A stretch of 64,000 bases of DNA from Candidatus Thiodiazotropha endoloripes. Its GTDB lineage: Bacteria; Pseudomonadota; Gammaproteobacteria; Chromatiales; Chromatiaceae. Made by a program: the position numbers and the translations under genes. Within the stretch, counting starts at the first letter, position 1, and the number at the start of each line of letters is the position of its first letter. The DNA is taken from positions 1,591,970 through 1,655,969 of the forward strand of contig NZ_LVJW01000006.1 of the NCBI RefSeq assembly GCF_001708965.1, in the 5' to 3' direction. The notes under the pieces are model-generated. The model was given only the letters and a program-made list of their open reading frames with translations. It was not told the DNA's origin and searched no databases. Shown here in pieces: positions 16,395 to 25,313 of the stretch.

Positions 16395-17365
16395 CTGTTT
16401 GATTAAGTCCGCTAATAAAAACAAATGGGTGGGGATATAAACTCCCCTCTCCCCTTGCGGGAGAGGGGCTTATTTCGCGATTGACGTCCACTAGCGTTAT
16501 ATCAAAAACCTGAAGCTCAGGAAGTTACACGATTACCAGTTCCGGTAGCTATACGTGGAATATGATGCGTTAAGTGTTTTGATTGAGTCCATAAATAAGC
16601 GCATATTGGTGGGGATATAAACTCCCCTCTCCCCTTGCGGGAGAGGGGCCGGGGGAGAGGGGGAGAATCGGCACTTTGATCTTCATAAGAACTCGATGCG
16701 TTTTTTACCTGACTCCACGGATTCACTATTTTTAGCCAGGTGAAACGCTTCGCGTACACCCTCTCCCCAACCCCTCTCCCATCAAGGGAGAGGGGCTTAT
16801 TTCGCGATTGACGTCCACTAGCGTTATATCAAAAATCTGAAGCTCAGGAAGTTACACGATTACCAGTCCCGGTAACTATATGTGGAATATGATGCGTTGA
16901 CTGTTTGATTAAGTCCGCTAATAAAAACAAATGGGTGGGGATATAAACTCCCCTCTCCCCTTGCGGGAGAGGGGCTTATTTCGCGATTGACGTCCACTAG
17001 CGTTATATCAAAAACCTGAAGCTCAGGAAGTTACACGATTACCAGTTCCGGTAGCTATACGTGGAATATGATGCGTTAAGTGTTTTGATTGAGTCCATAA
17101 ATAAGCGCATATTGGTGGGGATATAAACTCCCCTCTCCCCTTGCGGGAGAGGGGCCGGGGGAGAGGGGGAGAATCGGCACTTTGATCTTCATAAGAACTC
17201 GATGCGTTTTTTACCTGACTCCACGGATTCACTATTTTTAGCCAGGTGAAACGCTTCGCGTACACCCTCTCCCCAACCCCTCTCCCATCAAGGGAGAGGG
17301 GCTTATTTCGCGATTGACATCCACTAGCGTTATATCAAAAACCTGAAGCTCAGGAAGTTACGCGA
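16354..17365 (+). repeat. 506-bp tandem duplication, two nearly identical copies
   Basis: Copy 1 (16354-16859) and copy 2 (16860-17365) have the same length and differ at only about three positions seen (near 16836, 17320 and 17362). Each copy contains two versions of a shorter block. The block is the 3' end of the Met-rich gene (TTACCAGT.CCGGTA.CTATA.GTGGAATATGATGCG), followed by a GGTGGGGATATAAACT box and a GC-rich hairpin. The 3' end of the gene therefore occurs four times (starting near 16354, 16533, 16860 and 17039), with spacing 179, 327, 179. A conserved TTATTTCGCGATTGAC...GAAGTTAC segment also occurs four times. Open frames inside on the minus strand are identical copies of each other and are not genes. 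Confidence 0.95.
16444..17301. repeat. Family of six GC-rich hairpins
   Basis: Four copies of CCCCTCTCCC-CTTGC-GGGAGAGGGG (near 16444, 16624, 16950 and 17130) and two of CCCCTCTCCC-ATCAA-GGGAGAGGGG (near 16770 and 17276). All form 10-bp perfect stems. Two of the first type are followed by a second GGGGGAGAGGGGG arm. They resemble the short palindromic dispersed repeats found between genes in many proteobacterial genomes, and could stop transcription or shield the 3' end of the Met-rich mRNA. Confidence 0.85.
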
Positions 17366-17399
17366 TTGATATTCGCATTCATTTGTGGAGTTAAGATAA

Positions 17400-18008
17400 T
17401 TAAACCGAGAGTGCCTGCAACAGGGCCTTCAGTGCCTGCCCGCGATGGCTCAGGCTGTTCTTGGTCTGCGGCTCCAGTTGTGCCGAACTGCAGTCATGGG
17501 TGGGGACATAAAATATGGGGTCGTATCCAAATCCGTTCTCGCCTTGCGGTTCAAAAAGAATTCGGCCCTCCCAACTGCCCTGGCAGATGATAGGGGTCGG
17601 ATCTTCCGCGTGACGCATGTAGACCATCAGGCATTGGAAGCGGGCTGTGCGTCTCTCTTCCGGTATATCTTCGATGTGGCTCAGCAGTTTCTGCAGATTC
17701 TCTTCGTCAGAGGCCCCCGCTCCTGCGAAGCGGGCTGAGTAGATGCCGGGTGCCCCATTCAGTGCGTCGACCTCGATACCCGAGTCGTCTGCGATGGCCG
17801 GCAGGCCACTCAGACTCGATGCATGGCGGGCCTTCTTGATGGCGTTTTCAACAAAACTGAGACCATCTTCAATGGCGTCCGGAATATTGAAATCCTTTTG
17901 TGGTACAACGGTAATCTGTTCGCTGGCCAATAGCTGATTGATCTCCCTGACTTTGCCCGCATTGTTACTGGCCAGTACGATCCGTTCACCTGAATGATGT
18001 CCTGTCAT
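17400..18008 (-). CDS. rdgB: RdgB/HAM1 non-canonical purine NTP pyrophosphatase
   Basis: A cytoplasmic enzyme of 202 residues that hydrolyses dITP, ITP and XTP to monophosphates, keeping deaminated purines out of DNA and RNA. Motifs: VLASNNAGKVREI at the start, the metal-binding IADDSGIEVDALNGAPGIYSAR, and the substrate-specificity stretch GENGFGYDPIFY followed by KNSLSHRGQALK. The length is normal for the family. It lies downstream of rph on the same strand, a common pairing. The 3' end abuts the tandem-repeat region. Confidence 0.96.
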   Translation of the reverse strand: MTGHHSGERIVLASNNAGKVREINQLLASEQITVVPQKDFNIPDAIEDGLSFVENAIKKARHASSLSGLPAIADDSGIEVDALNGAPGIYSARFAGAGASDEENLQKLLSHIEDIPEERRTARFQCLMVYMRHAEDPTPIICQGSWEGRILFEPQGENGFGYDPIFYVPTHDCSSAQLEPQTKNSLSHRGQALKALLQALSV

Positions 18009-18166
18009 TTCACTCTACCTGTTTCTCTGATTTGACTGCACTGTTAGTGTTGGTGATCACTCTGGTAAACGCCATCCCTGAATCCAGACTCTTAACCGAT
18101 AAGCTTGAATTGAAGCTTAACAGGAGGCGAGATCACAGACCCGGAGGGCACCACGCACCCCCAGGT

Positions 18167-18883
18167 TTAACCACCCAGCGCCTGTTTCTGAATCTGGCAG
18201 ATCTGTTGAATGCCCTGGTCTGCCAGATCCAGCATGGCATTCAACTCTTCGCGGCTGTAGGTATCGCCTTCTGCGGTTCCCTGCACCTCGATGAACCCCT
18301 GATTTTCATTCATCACCACGTTCATGTCGGTTTCGGCATTGGAGTCTTCCGCGTAGTCCAGATCCAGTACCGGGGTACCCTGGTAAATGCCCACCGAGAC
18401 GGAGGCCACCATACCCAGCAACGGACTCTGTTCCAGCAGTCCTGCCGCACGGGTATGTTCAATGGCATCGACCAGCGCGACACAGGCGCCGGTAATGGAA
18501 GCGGTTCGGGTGCCGCCATCGGCCTGGATGACATCGCAATCCAGGGTGATGGTTCTTTCGCCCAACGCTTTCAGATCCACGGCGGCACGCAGCGAGCGTC
18601 CGATCAATCGCTGTATCTCCTGGGTTCTGCCGCTCTGCTTACCCCGGGCAGCCTCACGACCCATGCGATCGGTGGTCGACCTCGGGAGCATGCCATACTC
18701 GGCGGTGATCCAGCCTTGGCCCGCGCCCTTGAGAAATCTGGGTACAGATTCATCGACGCTGGCGGTACAGAGTACCTGGGTGTCGCCAAAGCAGACCAGG
18801 ACGGATCCTTCAGCATGCTTGGTAAAGTTACGGGTGATGCTGATCTCTCTCAGCTGATCGGGTTGGCGTCCGGAAGGTCTCAT
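18167..18883 (-). CDS. rph: Ribonuclease PH
   Basis: A phosphorolytic 3'-5' exoribonuclease of 238 residues that trims tRNA 3' ends, acting as a hexamer in the cytoplasm. Family features are [33 protein letters not shown], the phosphate-site stretch [33 protein letters not shown] and [16 protein letters not shown]. It is full length, with no sign of the frameshift known from E. coli K-12. rdgB follows 158 nt downstream. Confidence 0.97.
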   Translation of the reverse strand: MRPSGRQPDQLREISITRNFTKHAEGSVLVCFGDTQVLCTASVDESVPRFLKGAGQGWITAEYGMLPRSTTDRMGREAARGKQSGRTQEIQRLIGRSLRAAVDLKALGERTITLDCDVIQADGGTRTASITGACVALVDAIEHTRAAGLLEQSPLLGMVASVSVGIYQGTPVLDLDYAEDSNAETDMNVVMNENQGFIEVQGTAEGDTYSREELNAMLDLADQGIQQICQIQKQALGG

Positions 18884-19042
18884 GTCGCTCCTTAAGGGAT
18901 TGAAGGCCGTTGTGATTGTCGGGGCGCTATTATGGTTGAATGAAATGGAGATGTCAGCCTAGTTGCTATTGGACCGGCAATCAAATGGCTGACTCGCTGC
19001 GGATGGTTTGAGTCGGTGCCCGGAGATAAGGGAGATTCCGTT

Positions 19043-19735
19043 TCAAGTCAGTCTGAATTGATCCGAGTTTGAAATATCCTTGATCAGGTCAGCGTTATCG
19101 TTACCTGGGCTGTTTACGGCACGGCTGACCGGGTAGTGATCAACCTCACCGGGCGCCGCCTGTCTCAACAGGGGCAGCAGTTGCTCCTTTGTCTGTACCT
19201 GGGGATCCAGCCAACAGTCGAAATCCTCAGGTTGGAGAATGATCGGCATACGGTCATGAATCGGCGCCACATCCTGATTCGCCTCGCCGACCAGAATGGT
19301 GCAGGAGTCGATCTCCCGGCCCGATTGATCCTGCCAGTGCTCATAGAGACCGGCCAGAGCGAACATCGGTTGGCTGGTTGGGCGGAAGCAGTAGGGCTGC
19401 TTGATGTTGTTCTCTTTTTTCCATTCGAAAAAGCCGCTGCAGGGAATCAGGCAGCGTCGGTATTTGAAGGCGGCACGGTAGGCCGGTTTGCTGTGCACCG
19501 TCTCAGCCCGGGCGTTGATCGTTTTGTAGCCGATCTTTTCATCCTTGGCCCAGAAGGGGATCAGGCCCCAATGAAAACCGCCCAGAACTCGCGCTCCGTT
19601 CGGTGCTGCCACCGCCAGGATATCCTGGGAAGGAGCGATATTGTATCTGGGTTTGAGGGAGATGGTTGAGGCTTCCAGGGAGAAGTAGCCTTCCAGCTCA
19701 TCCATCATCACATCGAGGTAGAATCTGCCGCACAT
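19043..19735 (-). CDS. yedK: SRAP domain protein (YedK/HMCES family)
   Basis: A protein of 230 residues that covalently caps abasic sites in single-stranded DNA. Hallmarks are the catalytic Cys2 after Met removal (MCGRFYL), PRYNIAPSQ, WGLIPFWAKD, INARAETV, RCLIPCSGFFEWK (active-site Glu) and HDRMPIIL (active-site His). All key residues are present. It is 14 nt downstream of yjgR and probably co-transcribed with it. The last 15 residues look like a poorly ordered tail. Confidence 0.95.
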   Translation of the reverse strand: MCGRFYLDVMMDELEGYFSLEASTISLKPRYNIAPSQDILAVAAPNGARVLGGFHWGLIPFWAKDEKIGYKTINARAETVHSKPAYRAAFKYRRCLIPCSGFFEWKKENNIKQPYCFRPTSQPMFALAGLYEHWQDQSGREIDSCTILVGEANQDVAPIHDRMPIILQPEDFDCWLDPQVQTKEQLLPLLRQAAPGEVDHYPVSRAVNSPGNDNADLIKDISNSDQFRLT

Positions 19736-19749
19736 GGTGTTAGCAGGTC

Positions 19750-21231
19750 CTAGCCTTTCCCCATGATCGAGCCGAGGATGCCGCGAATGATCTGCTTGCC
19801 CAGCCTGGAACCGATCGCCCGGGCGATCGATTTGGCAAACGCCTCACCAACCCCCTGTCTTCTTGAACCGCCGCTGCGACTCTTGCTGCGCTTGGCCTGT
19901 TTCTCCTGTTCCTCGGATTTGGCCTGCTCCTCGCGACGCTTGATCAGCTCCTCTTCCCGTTTTTTCAACAGTTCATAGGCGGACTCCCGATCGACCGCCT
20001 CGCCATATTTCGATTTCAGCGGCGAACGAGCGAGGATCTTTTTGCGCTCTGCTTCACTGACCGGGCCGAACTGGGAGCGGGGTGGGGACATCAGGGTCTT
20101 CTCCACCATGCTTGGCACACCCTTTTCATCCAGGGTGGAGATCAGGGCTTCACCGACGCCCAGATTGCTGATCATCTCTTCGGTGTCGAAGGCCGGGTTC
20201 TCACGGAAGGTCTCTGCCGCCGCTTTCACCGCTTTTCTGTCCTTCGGGGTGAAGGCCCGCAGGGCGTGCTGGATACGGTTACCCAGTTGACCGATGACCT
20301 GATCCGGCACATCGTTGGGATACTGGGTGACAAAAAACACCCCGACCCCCTTGGAGCGGATCAGCCGCACCACCTGGGTGATCTTCTCCAGCAGCGCCTT
20401 CGGCGCATGGCTGAACAGCAGGTGGGCTTCGTCAAAAAAGAACACCAGCTTTGGCAGATCCGCATCTCCCCGTTCCGGCAGCTCCTCCATCAGTTCGGAG
20501 AGCAGCCAGAGCAGAAAGGTGGCGTAGATACGGGGTGAGTGATAAAGGGTTGTAGCATCGAGAATGCTCACCACCCCCCGGCCGGAGAAGTCGTTCTGCA
20601 TCAGATCCTCGATGTGCAGTGCCGGTTCGCCGAAGAAGATTTCACCCCCCGCCTCCTCCAGGGTCAGCAGGCGTCGCAGAATGGCCGTCACGCTCTGCCG
20701 GGAGACCCGGCCATATTCCCGTTCCAGATCCTTGGCGTTGTCCGCAACCCAGTTGAGCATGGCACGCAGATCTTTCAGGTCGAGCAGCAGCAGCCCTTCG
20801 TCATCCGCCAGGCTGAAGGCGATCTGCAGCACGCCCTCCTGGGTCTCGTTGAGTTCCAGCAGATTGGCCAGCAGGGTCGGGCCCATTTCCGAGACCGTCG
20901 TACGAACCGAATGTCCCTGTTTGCCGAACACATCCCAGAAGAGTACCGGGCAGGGCTCGAAGTCGTGCGCATCGATCTTGATATAGTCGAGTCGTTCGGT
21001 GATCTTCGGGTGAGCCTTGCCGGCACCGGCAAGACCGGAGAGATCCCCTTTCACATCCGCGGTAAATACCGGTACGCCGAGGCGGGAGAAGGATTCCGCC
21101 AATACTTGAAGGGTTACGGTTTTGCCGGTTCCGGTGGCTCCTGTGATCAGGCCGTGACGGTTCGCCATCCCGGCGTTGAGCACTATCTGTCGATCACCAT
21201 TGCCACCGAGCAGAATGTTATTGTTGGTCAT
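19750..21231 (-). CDS. yjgR: DUF853/HerA-like ATPase YjgR
   Basis: A protein of 493 residues of the HerA-FtsK ATPase superfamily. Walker A is ITGATGTGKTVT (near 29-40), Walker B is KLVFFFDEAHLLF, and the arginine-finger region is GNRIQHALRAFTPKD. After a Lys/Glu-rich charged helix (about 415-460), the C-terminus is glycine-rich (GSRLGKQIIRGILGSIMGKG), as in this family. The cellular role is not established; a DNA-linked motor function is inferred from the superfamily. The divergent DUF2780 gene starts about 200 nt away on the plus strand. Confidence 0.92.
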   Translation of the reverse strand: MTNNNILLGGNGDRQIVLNAGMANRHGLITGATGTGKTVTLQVLAESFSRLGVPVFTADVKGDLSGLAGAGKAHPKITERLDYIKIDAHDFEPCPVLFWDVFGKQGHSVRTTVSEMGPTLLANLLELNETQEGVLQIAFSLADDEGLLLLDLKDLRAMLNWVADNAKDLEREYGRVSRQSVTAILRRLLTLEEAGGEIFFGEPALHIEDLMQNDFSGRGVVSILDATTLYHSPRIYATFLLWLLSELMEELPERGDADLPKLVFFFDEAHLLFSHAPKALLEKITQVVRLIRSKGVGVFFVTQYPNDVPDQVIGQLGNRIQHALRAFTPKDRKAVKAAAETFRENPAFDTEEMISNLGVGEALISTLDEKGVPSMVEKTLMSPPRSQFGPVSEAERKKILARSPLKSKYGEAVDRESAYELLKKREEELIKRREEQAKSEEQEKQAKRSKSRSGGSRRQGVGEAFAKSIARAIGSRLGKQIIRGILGSIMGKG

Positions 21232-21428
21232 GTTGCTGGTCCTGAGATAGTTGACAAAGATTTACCTTCAGTACTGGTCTATCTTCGGGTTTGGGGTAGA
21301 CTCTGTGAAGCATACCGCCTTTGGAAATCGCTATACTTATACGCTGATGACAATTCATTGATCAAGCGGGATTGTGATTTCTTTATGGCTCAACAACGAC
21401 AACCTTGTGGATCACGGGGGAAATAACA

Positions 21429-21821
21429 ATGATGGAATTGGTACAACAACTGATATCGGGTGCCGGTGTTAGTCAAGAGCAGGCTGAGGGTGGCGCGGGT
21501 CTGCTGTTCGGTCTGGTGAAAGATCAGCTCTCTTCCGGAGACTTCAGTCAGGTCACGAATGCGGTCCCCGGAATCGAGTCTCTGATCGATGCCGCCCCCA
21601 GTGAAGACTCAGGTGGTCTGGGTGGCTTGCTTGGTGGTGTGGCCTCCGCAATCGGTGGTGAACAGTTGGGCAATATGGCTTCGCTGGCCAGCGGTTTTTC
21701 CAAGCTCGATCTGGATGCTGGGATGATCGGCAAGTTCGTTCCGATCGTACTCTCTTTTCTGCAATCACAGGGTGGCGACGGTCTCTCCGATCTGGTAGCC
21801 AAGGTACTGCAAGGGGATTGA
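21429..21821 (+). CDS. DUF2780 family protein
   Basis: A protein of 130 residues. The start ELVQQLISGAGVSQEQAEGGAGLLFGLVK, with a spaced helical pattern, matches DUF2780 (VcgC/VcgE). A Gly/Ser-rich middle (about 60-90) and a helical end follow. There is no signal peptide. The function of the family is unknown. GGGGGA precedes two adjacent ATG codons. It is 10 nt upstream of the metallopeptidase gene and likely in one operon with it and the GlsB-like gene. Confidence 0.8.
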   Translation: MMELVQQLISGAGVSQEQAEGGAGLLFGLVKDQLSSGDFSQVTNAVPGIESLIDAAPSEDSGGLGGLLGGVASAIGGEQLGNMASLASGFSKLDLDAGMIGKFVPIVLSFLQSQGGDGLSDLVAKVLQGD

Positions 21822-21831
21822 GGAACAGCTC

Positions 21832-22752
21832 ATGCGCTGGCGTGGACAACGAAAAAGCAGCAATGTGGAAGATCGCCGGGGAATGCGTTCCCCCTCACCC
21901 CTGGGATTGGGGGGAGGCGGTGGCGGACTACTCAATCTGCTGCCAATGGTCTTCAAACTGTTTGGTGTCAAAGGCGGTATCGTCGCGGTTCTGGCAATCG
22001 GTGCCTATGGTCTGCTGAGTGGTAATCTGGGCAGCATGCTGGGTGGCGGTTCCGGTGGTGAGAATCTCTCCACCGGTGGCGGTCAGCCGGTCAAGCAGAG
22101 TGCACAAGAGCAGGAGCTGGTGAAGTTCGTCTCGGTGGTGCTGGCTGATACGGAAGATACCTGGCATCAGCTGTTCCGCAAGATGGGTTCCGAATACAAG
22201 GAGCCCAATCTGGTGCTGTTCCGTGGCGCCACCAAGACAGCCTGCGGCTTCGGTCAGGCGGCGATGGGCCCCTTCTACTGTCCTGGTGACCATAAAGTCT
22301 ATATCGACCTCAGCTTCTTTGATGATCTGAAAAAGCGTTTCAAGGCGCCGGGTGATTTTGCCCAGGCCTATGTGATTGCCCATGAAGTCGGCCACCATGT
22401 GCAAACCCTCTTGGGGATCTCGAAAGAGGTGCATAAAGCGAAGGCTTCACTGAGTGAAGTGGAGGGCAACAAGCTGTCGGTCCGGCAGGAGTTGCAGGCA
22501 GACTGTTTTGCCGGGATCTGGGCCTTCAACGCCGATCGCTCCCGTCAGTTGCTTGAGTCCGGGGATATCGAAGAGGGGCTGACCGCCGCCAGCGCCATCG
22601 GCGATGATCGATTGCAGAAGCAGTCCAAGGGGTATGTCAGTCCGGACTCCTTTACCCATGGAAGCTCAGCCCAGCGTGTGAAGTGGTTTCAGGTGGGCTT
22701 TCAGAACGGTGACCTGAAAAAATGCGATACTTTTGCCGTGAGCCGGCTGTAA
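21832..22752 (+). CDS. YpfJ/KPN_02809-family neutral zinc metallopeptidase
   Basis: A protein of 306 residues with one N-terminal membrane segment (about 48-64, GIVAVLAIGAYGLLSGN) after a Gly-rich stretch. A catalytic domain contains the zinc motif HEVGHH and a downstream RQELQADCFAGIWA that supplies the third ligand. Probable disulfide cysteines lie in TACGFGQAAMGPFYCPGD. The peptidase domain most likely faces the periplasm. This family (zinc_peptidase, DUF2342-unrelated) is widespread; natural substrates are not known. It is probably co-transcribed with the DUF2780 gene upstream. Confidence 0.9.
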   Translation: MRWRGQRKSSNVEDRRGMRSPSPLGLGGGGGGLLNLLPMVFKLFGVKGGIVAVLAIGAYGLLSGNLGSMLGGGSGGENLSTGGGQPVKQSAQEQELVKFVSVVLADTEDTWHQLFRKMGSEYKEPNLVLFRGATKTACGFGQAAMGPFYCPGDHKVYIDLSFFDDLKKRFKAPGDFAQAYVIAHEVGHHVQTLLGISKEVHKAKASLSEVEGNKLSVRQELQADCFAGIWAFNADRSRQLLESGDIEEGLTAASAIGDDRLQKQSKGYVSPDSFTHGSSAQRVKWFQVGFQNGDLKKCDTFAVSRL

Positions 22753-22786
22753 ACGGTTGCCCGGTAGTCGATGAGGAGTGGATGAG

Positions 22787-23074
22787 ATGGGGATAATTTC
22801 TTGGGTGATTCTGGGGCTGATCGCTGGTGCATTGGCCAAATGGCTGATGCCGGGCAAGGATGGCGGCGGCATTTTCGTCACCATGCTGCTGGGTATCGCC
22901 GGCGCTCTGGTAGGCGGTTACATCGGTGAATTTCTGGGGATCGGCAACTCAGGTGGATTGAGTCTCAGCAATATCCTCACCGCAACGGCAGGCGCCTTCC
23001 TGATTCTTTTTGCCTATCGGCTGGTCAAGCAGTCGGGTGGTGAGTCGGCTGAGGGATCGACCGGGGAAGAGTGA
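22787..23074 (+). CDS. GlsB/YeaQ/YmgE family membrane protein
   Basis: A protein of 95 residues with three hydrophobic glycine-rich helices, starting MGIISWVILGLIAGALAKW and containing LLGIAGALVGGYIG. These are the signature of the transglycosylase-associated (DUF1269-independent) small membrane family often induced by envelope stress. ATG at 22787 follows a GAGGAG site; a GTG at 22778 is less likely. It is the last gene of the three-gene envelope cluster. Confidence 0.9.
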   Translation: MGIISWVILGLIAGALAKWLMPGKDGGGIFVTMLLGIAGALVGGYIGEFLGIGNSGGLSLSNILTATAGAFLILFAYRLVKQSGGESAEGSTGEE

Positions 23075-23106
23075 TCCGGCGACCGGCTTGAGCAGAAAGA
23101 CTCAGC

Positions 23107-23994
23107 TCACTCCTCATCCAGGTCGTCGACCATCTTGCGCAGATCCTCGATCGCCTGGCTGACATCGACACTCTCTTCGGGGTGATCCAGGATGCCCCGG
23201 TTCTTTTTCGCCAGCGACATACTGAAATCGGCAGGCGTCAGCTTGGCCTCACTCGCCCGCCAACGCAGAGCAACCACTGTGACGTTATCGCTCTCTGGGT
23301 TGCTTTTTGTCTCGGCCTGTTTGGCAAGCTCACTGATATTGTTCAGCAGTGGCGCGCTGTTTTTATAGAGGTTGTCCACCATCGGCCGTTCCGGCAGGGG
23401 ACCCCAGAAACCATCGCTGCAGAGTAACACCACATCACCCTGTTTCAGATCATGGGGGCCACTGAGTTCGGCAACCGGCCGGTTGCTGTTTCCACCCAGG
23501 CAGCGGGTGACATAGTTGCGGAATTTGTGGGTATGCACCTGGGCTGCCGAGATCAAGCCCTGCTGCCGCAGATGTTCCACATAGGAGTGGTCGTCGGTGC
23601 GCAGGTGGATCACGCCGTCACGCATGATGTAGAGACGGCTGTCGCCGATGTGCGCCCAGTAGGCGGTGTCTTCCTGTACAAGACAGAGCACGCCGGTAGT
23701 CCGGGGTTCGATGGGTGGCTCCTGCCGATCGCCGAAGGCGGTGATCTGCTGGTGGCTCATCTCCATCAGTCCGGAGAGAAAAAAGCGTGGATTGGAGATC
23801 GGCTTGCGGCTGGTGAGGAAGGCCTTGCGGGCGTTATCCATGAGGATTTGCGCCGCCATCTCCCCTTTGGGGTGGCCGCCCATACCGTCGGCCAGGGCAA
23901 GCAGAATGGCATCCGGGGCTTCCATGATCAGACAGCGATCCTGGTTCATCGAGCGATTGCCGATCAGGCTGCATTGGGCTGTTTCATACTTCAC
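23107..23994 (-). CDS. PP2C-family protein serine/threonine phosphatase
   Basis: A cytoplasmic Mn/Mg-dependent phosphatase of 295 residues. PP2C motifs are NRSMNQDRC, LALADGMGGHPKGEMAA with the metal-binding Asp, AHIGDSRLYIMRDG, LLCSDGFWGPL and ESDNVTVVALRW. A C-terminal acidic extension of about 45 residues (VDDLDEE end) follows the domain. Its start overlaps the stop of the upstream kinase gene by four bases, so both are translated together and should act on the same targets. Confidence 0.94.
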   Translation of the reverse strand: MKYETAQCSLIGNRSMNQDRCLIMEAPDAILLALADGMGGHPKGEMAAQILMDNARKAFLTSRKPISNPRFFLSGLMEMSHQQITAFGDRQEPPIEPRTTGVLCLVQEDTAYWAHIGDSRLYIMRDGVIHLRTDDHSYVEHLRQQGLISAAQVHTHKFRNYVTRCLGGNSNRPVAELSGPHDLKQGDVVLLCSDGFWGPLPERPMVDNLYKNSAPLLNNISELAKQAETKSNPESDNVTVVALRWRASEAKLTPADFSMSLAKKNRGILDHPEESVDVSQAIEDLRKMVDDLDEE

Positions 23995-24920
23995 GAGATC
24001 GCCCTCTTCTCATCGAGCAGTTCGGAGAGCGAACTTTCGGATTCGACCGGGTTGTTGCTTTGCAGGGCATCCAGCAGCTCCCGGGCATTTTGCGGGCGCT
24101 TCTCGTAGCCGATCTCCATCGCCCAGTCGATCGCTTCCAGCATTGCGGCAGGGTAGCGTCGGCGGTAGATGCGTGCGGCGGGTTTCAGCTTCTCTTTGGC
24201 GTGTCGTTCGATGGCCGAGGGGGGCGCCTTGCCGTCGAGGCAGGCGCGCATGCTGGCACCAATGGCATACACATCGCTCCAGGGGCCGACATTTCCGGAT
24301 TGGTAGTACTGCTCGACCGGGGAGAAGCCGGTGGTTACCACCCGGCCTGTGCGGGTGCCCTCATTGCGCACTTCATGGACCGCGCCGAAATCGAGCAGTA
24401 GTGGGTTGCCCCCGGTGCGCAGATGGATATTGCTCGGCTTGATGTCGAGATGCAGCAGATTGCGTGAATGGATCTGACTCAGCGCATCGAGGATCGGAGG
24501 AAACACCGTCATGATGAAGCGGGTACTCAGACTGCCGCTGCGCTTTTTGATGTAGCTGGCCAGGTTTTTACCCCGTTCGTGGTCCATCACCAGGTAGCCG
24601 GTGTTGTTGGCCAGGAAGAAGCCTCTCACCTGGACGATATTGGGATGACGCAGCGAGGCCAGCACCTTCGCCTCCTGATAGAACAGGCGCAGACTGCGGT
24701 TGAAGTTGTCGACCTGTTTCTCCTCAAGGGGCATCACCTTGCCATTGCTGGCCCGGCGGGCGAGTTTTTTCGGCAGGAACTCCTTGATGATCACCTCATC
24801 CTGGGTGTCTTCATCCTCAGCAAGATAGATCAGACTGAAGCCACCGCTGGCGACCACTTTCATGATGACATAGCAGTCAATCTCAGTGCCTTCCGGCATG
24901 CTGTCTCGAAGCTTATCCAT
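23991..24920 (-). CDS. Serine/threonine protein kinase
   Basis: A protein of 309 residues with a eukaryotic-type kinase domain over most of its length. Visible are the glycine loop ASGGFSLIYL, the catalytic Lys in VIIKEFLP, HLDIKPSNIHL (HRD replaced by HLD, with Asp, Lys and Asn kept), LLDFGAV (DFG) and the activation-loop stretch TTGFSPVEQYY. There is no membrane segment or sensor domain, so it is a soluble kinase. It pairs with the PP2C phosphatase. The promoter should lie in the 390-bp gap shared with yicC. The targets are unknown. Confidence 0.94.
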   Translation of the reverse strand: MDKLRDSMPEGTEIDCYVIMKVVASGGFSLIYLAEDEDTQDEVIIKEFLPKKLARRASNGKVMPLEEKQVDNFNRSLRLFYQEAKVLASLRHPNIVQVRGFFLANNTGYLVMDHERGKNLASYIKKRSGSLSTRFIMTVFPPILDALSQIHSRNLLHLDIKPSNIHLRTGGNPLLLDFGAVHEVRNEGTRTGRVVTTGFSPVEQYYQSGNVGPWSDVYAIGASMRACLDGKAPPSAIERHAKEKLKPAARIYRRRYPAAMLEAIDWAMEIGYEKRPQNARELLDALQSNNPVESESSLSELLDEKRAIS

Positions 24921-25313
24921 TTAGGTCCCGTACTGGTTAATCTCGGCTGGTTTGCTATCCATCATCTCACTGATTATAAGGCCTTTTAATAGAATTACTC
25001 CTGTTCTTACCGGATTTGTGCCCTGCCGGTCGGTAAAAAAGTGATTTTCATCAAAAAATTCTTATGCCGGGGGAGGCAGGCAGCACCAGCGATAGTGTCC
25101 AGTTCCAGATAGCGGCCTATTCGCTGAAATCTGAAATCATTTGCCGCCGAAAGGTGATTTTTTTAACCCAAATCACAGCAGATCGCTTATGATAGATGAG
25201 TTACAACCGCATGGCCGGGTGCCATTCAAAGCCGCTGGATCCGTCCAAAACGATCTGGCAGAACCCGGGCCAGGCCGCCAGCCGAATCAACCAGAAAGAT
25301 CAGGCAGACCAAT
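24921..25313. other. Divergent promoter region (kinase / yicC)
   Basis: No gene is seen. The middle (24990-25200) is AT-rich with several T and A runs. It must hold promoters for both flanking transcripts, but none could be fixed by eye. Confidence 0.45.

Noticed and set aside
16517-17265. Two identical 80-residue minus-strand open frames
   Set aside because: They lie inside the two copies of the 506-bp duplication and consist of hairpin sequence translated; composition is not protein-like.
16354-17399. CRISPR array
   Set aside because: The repeats are two long copies with no short repeat-spacer alternation and no cas genes.
18100-18119. Inverted repeat TAAGCTT/AAGCTTA between rph and rdgB
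   Set aside because: AT-rich, short and without a T run; not enough to call a terminator.
20539-21426. 295-residue plus-strand open frame
   Set aside because: Antisense to the yjgR 5' half and its upstream region.
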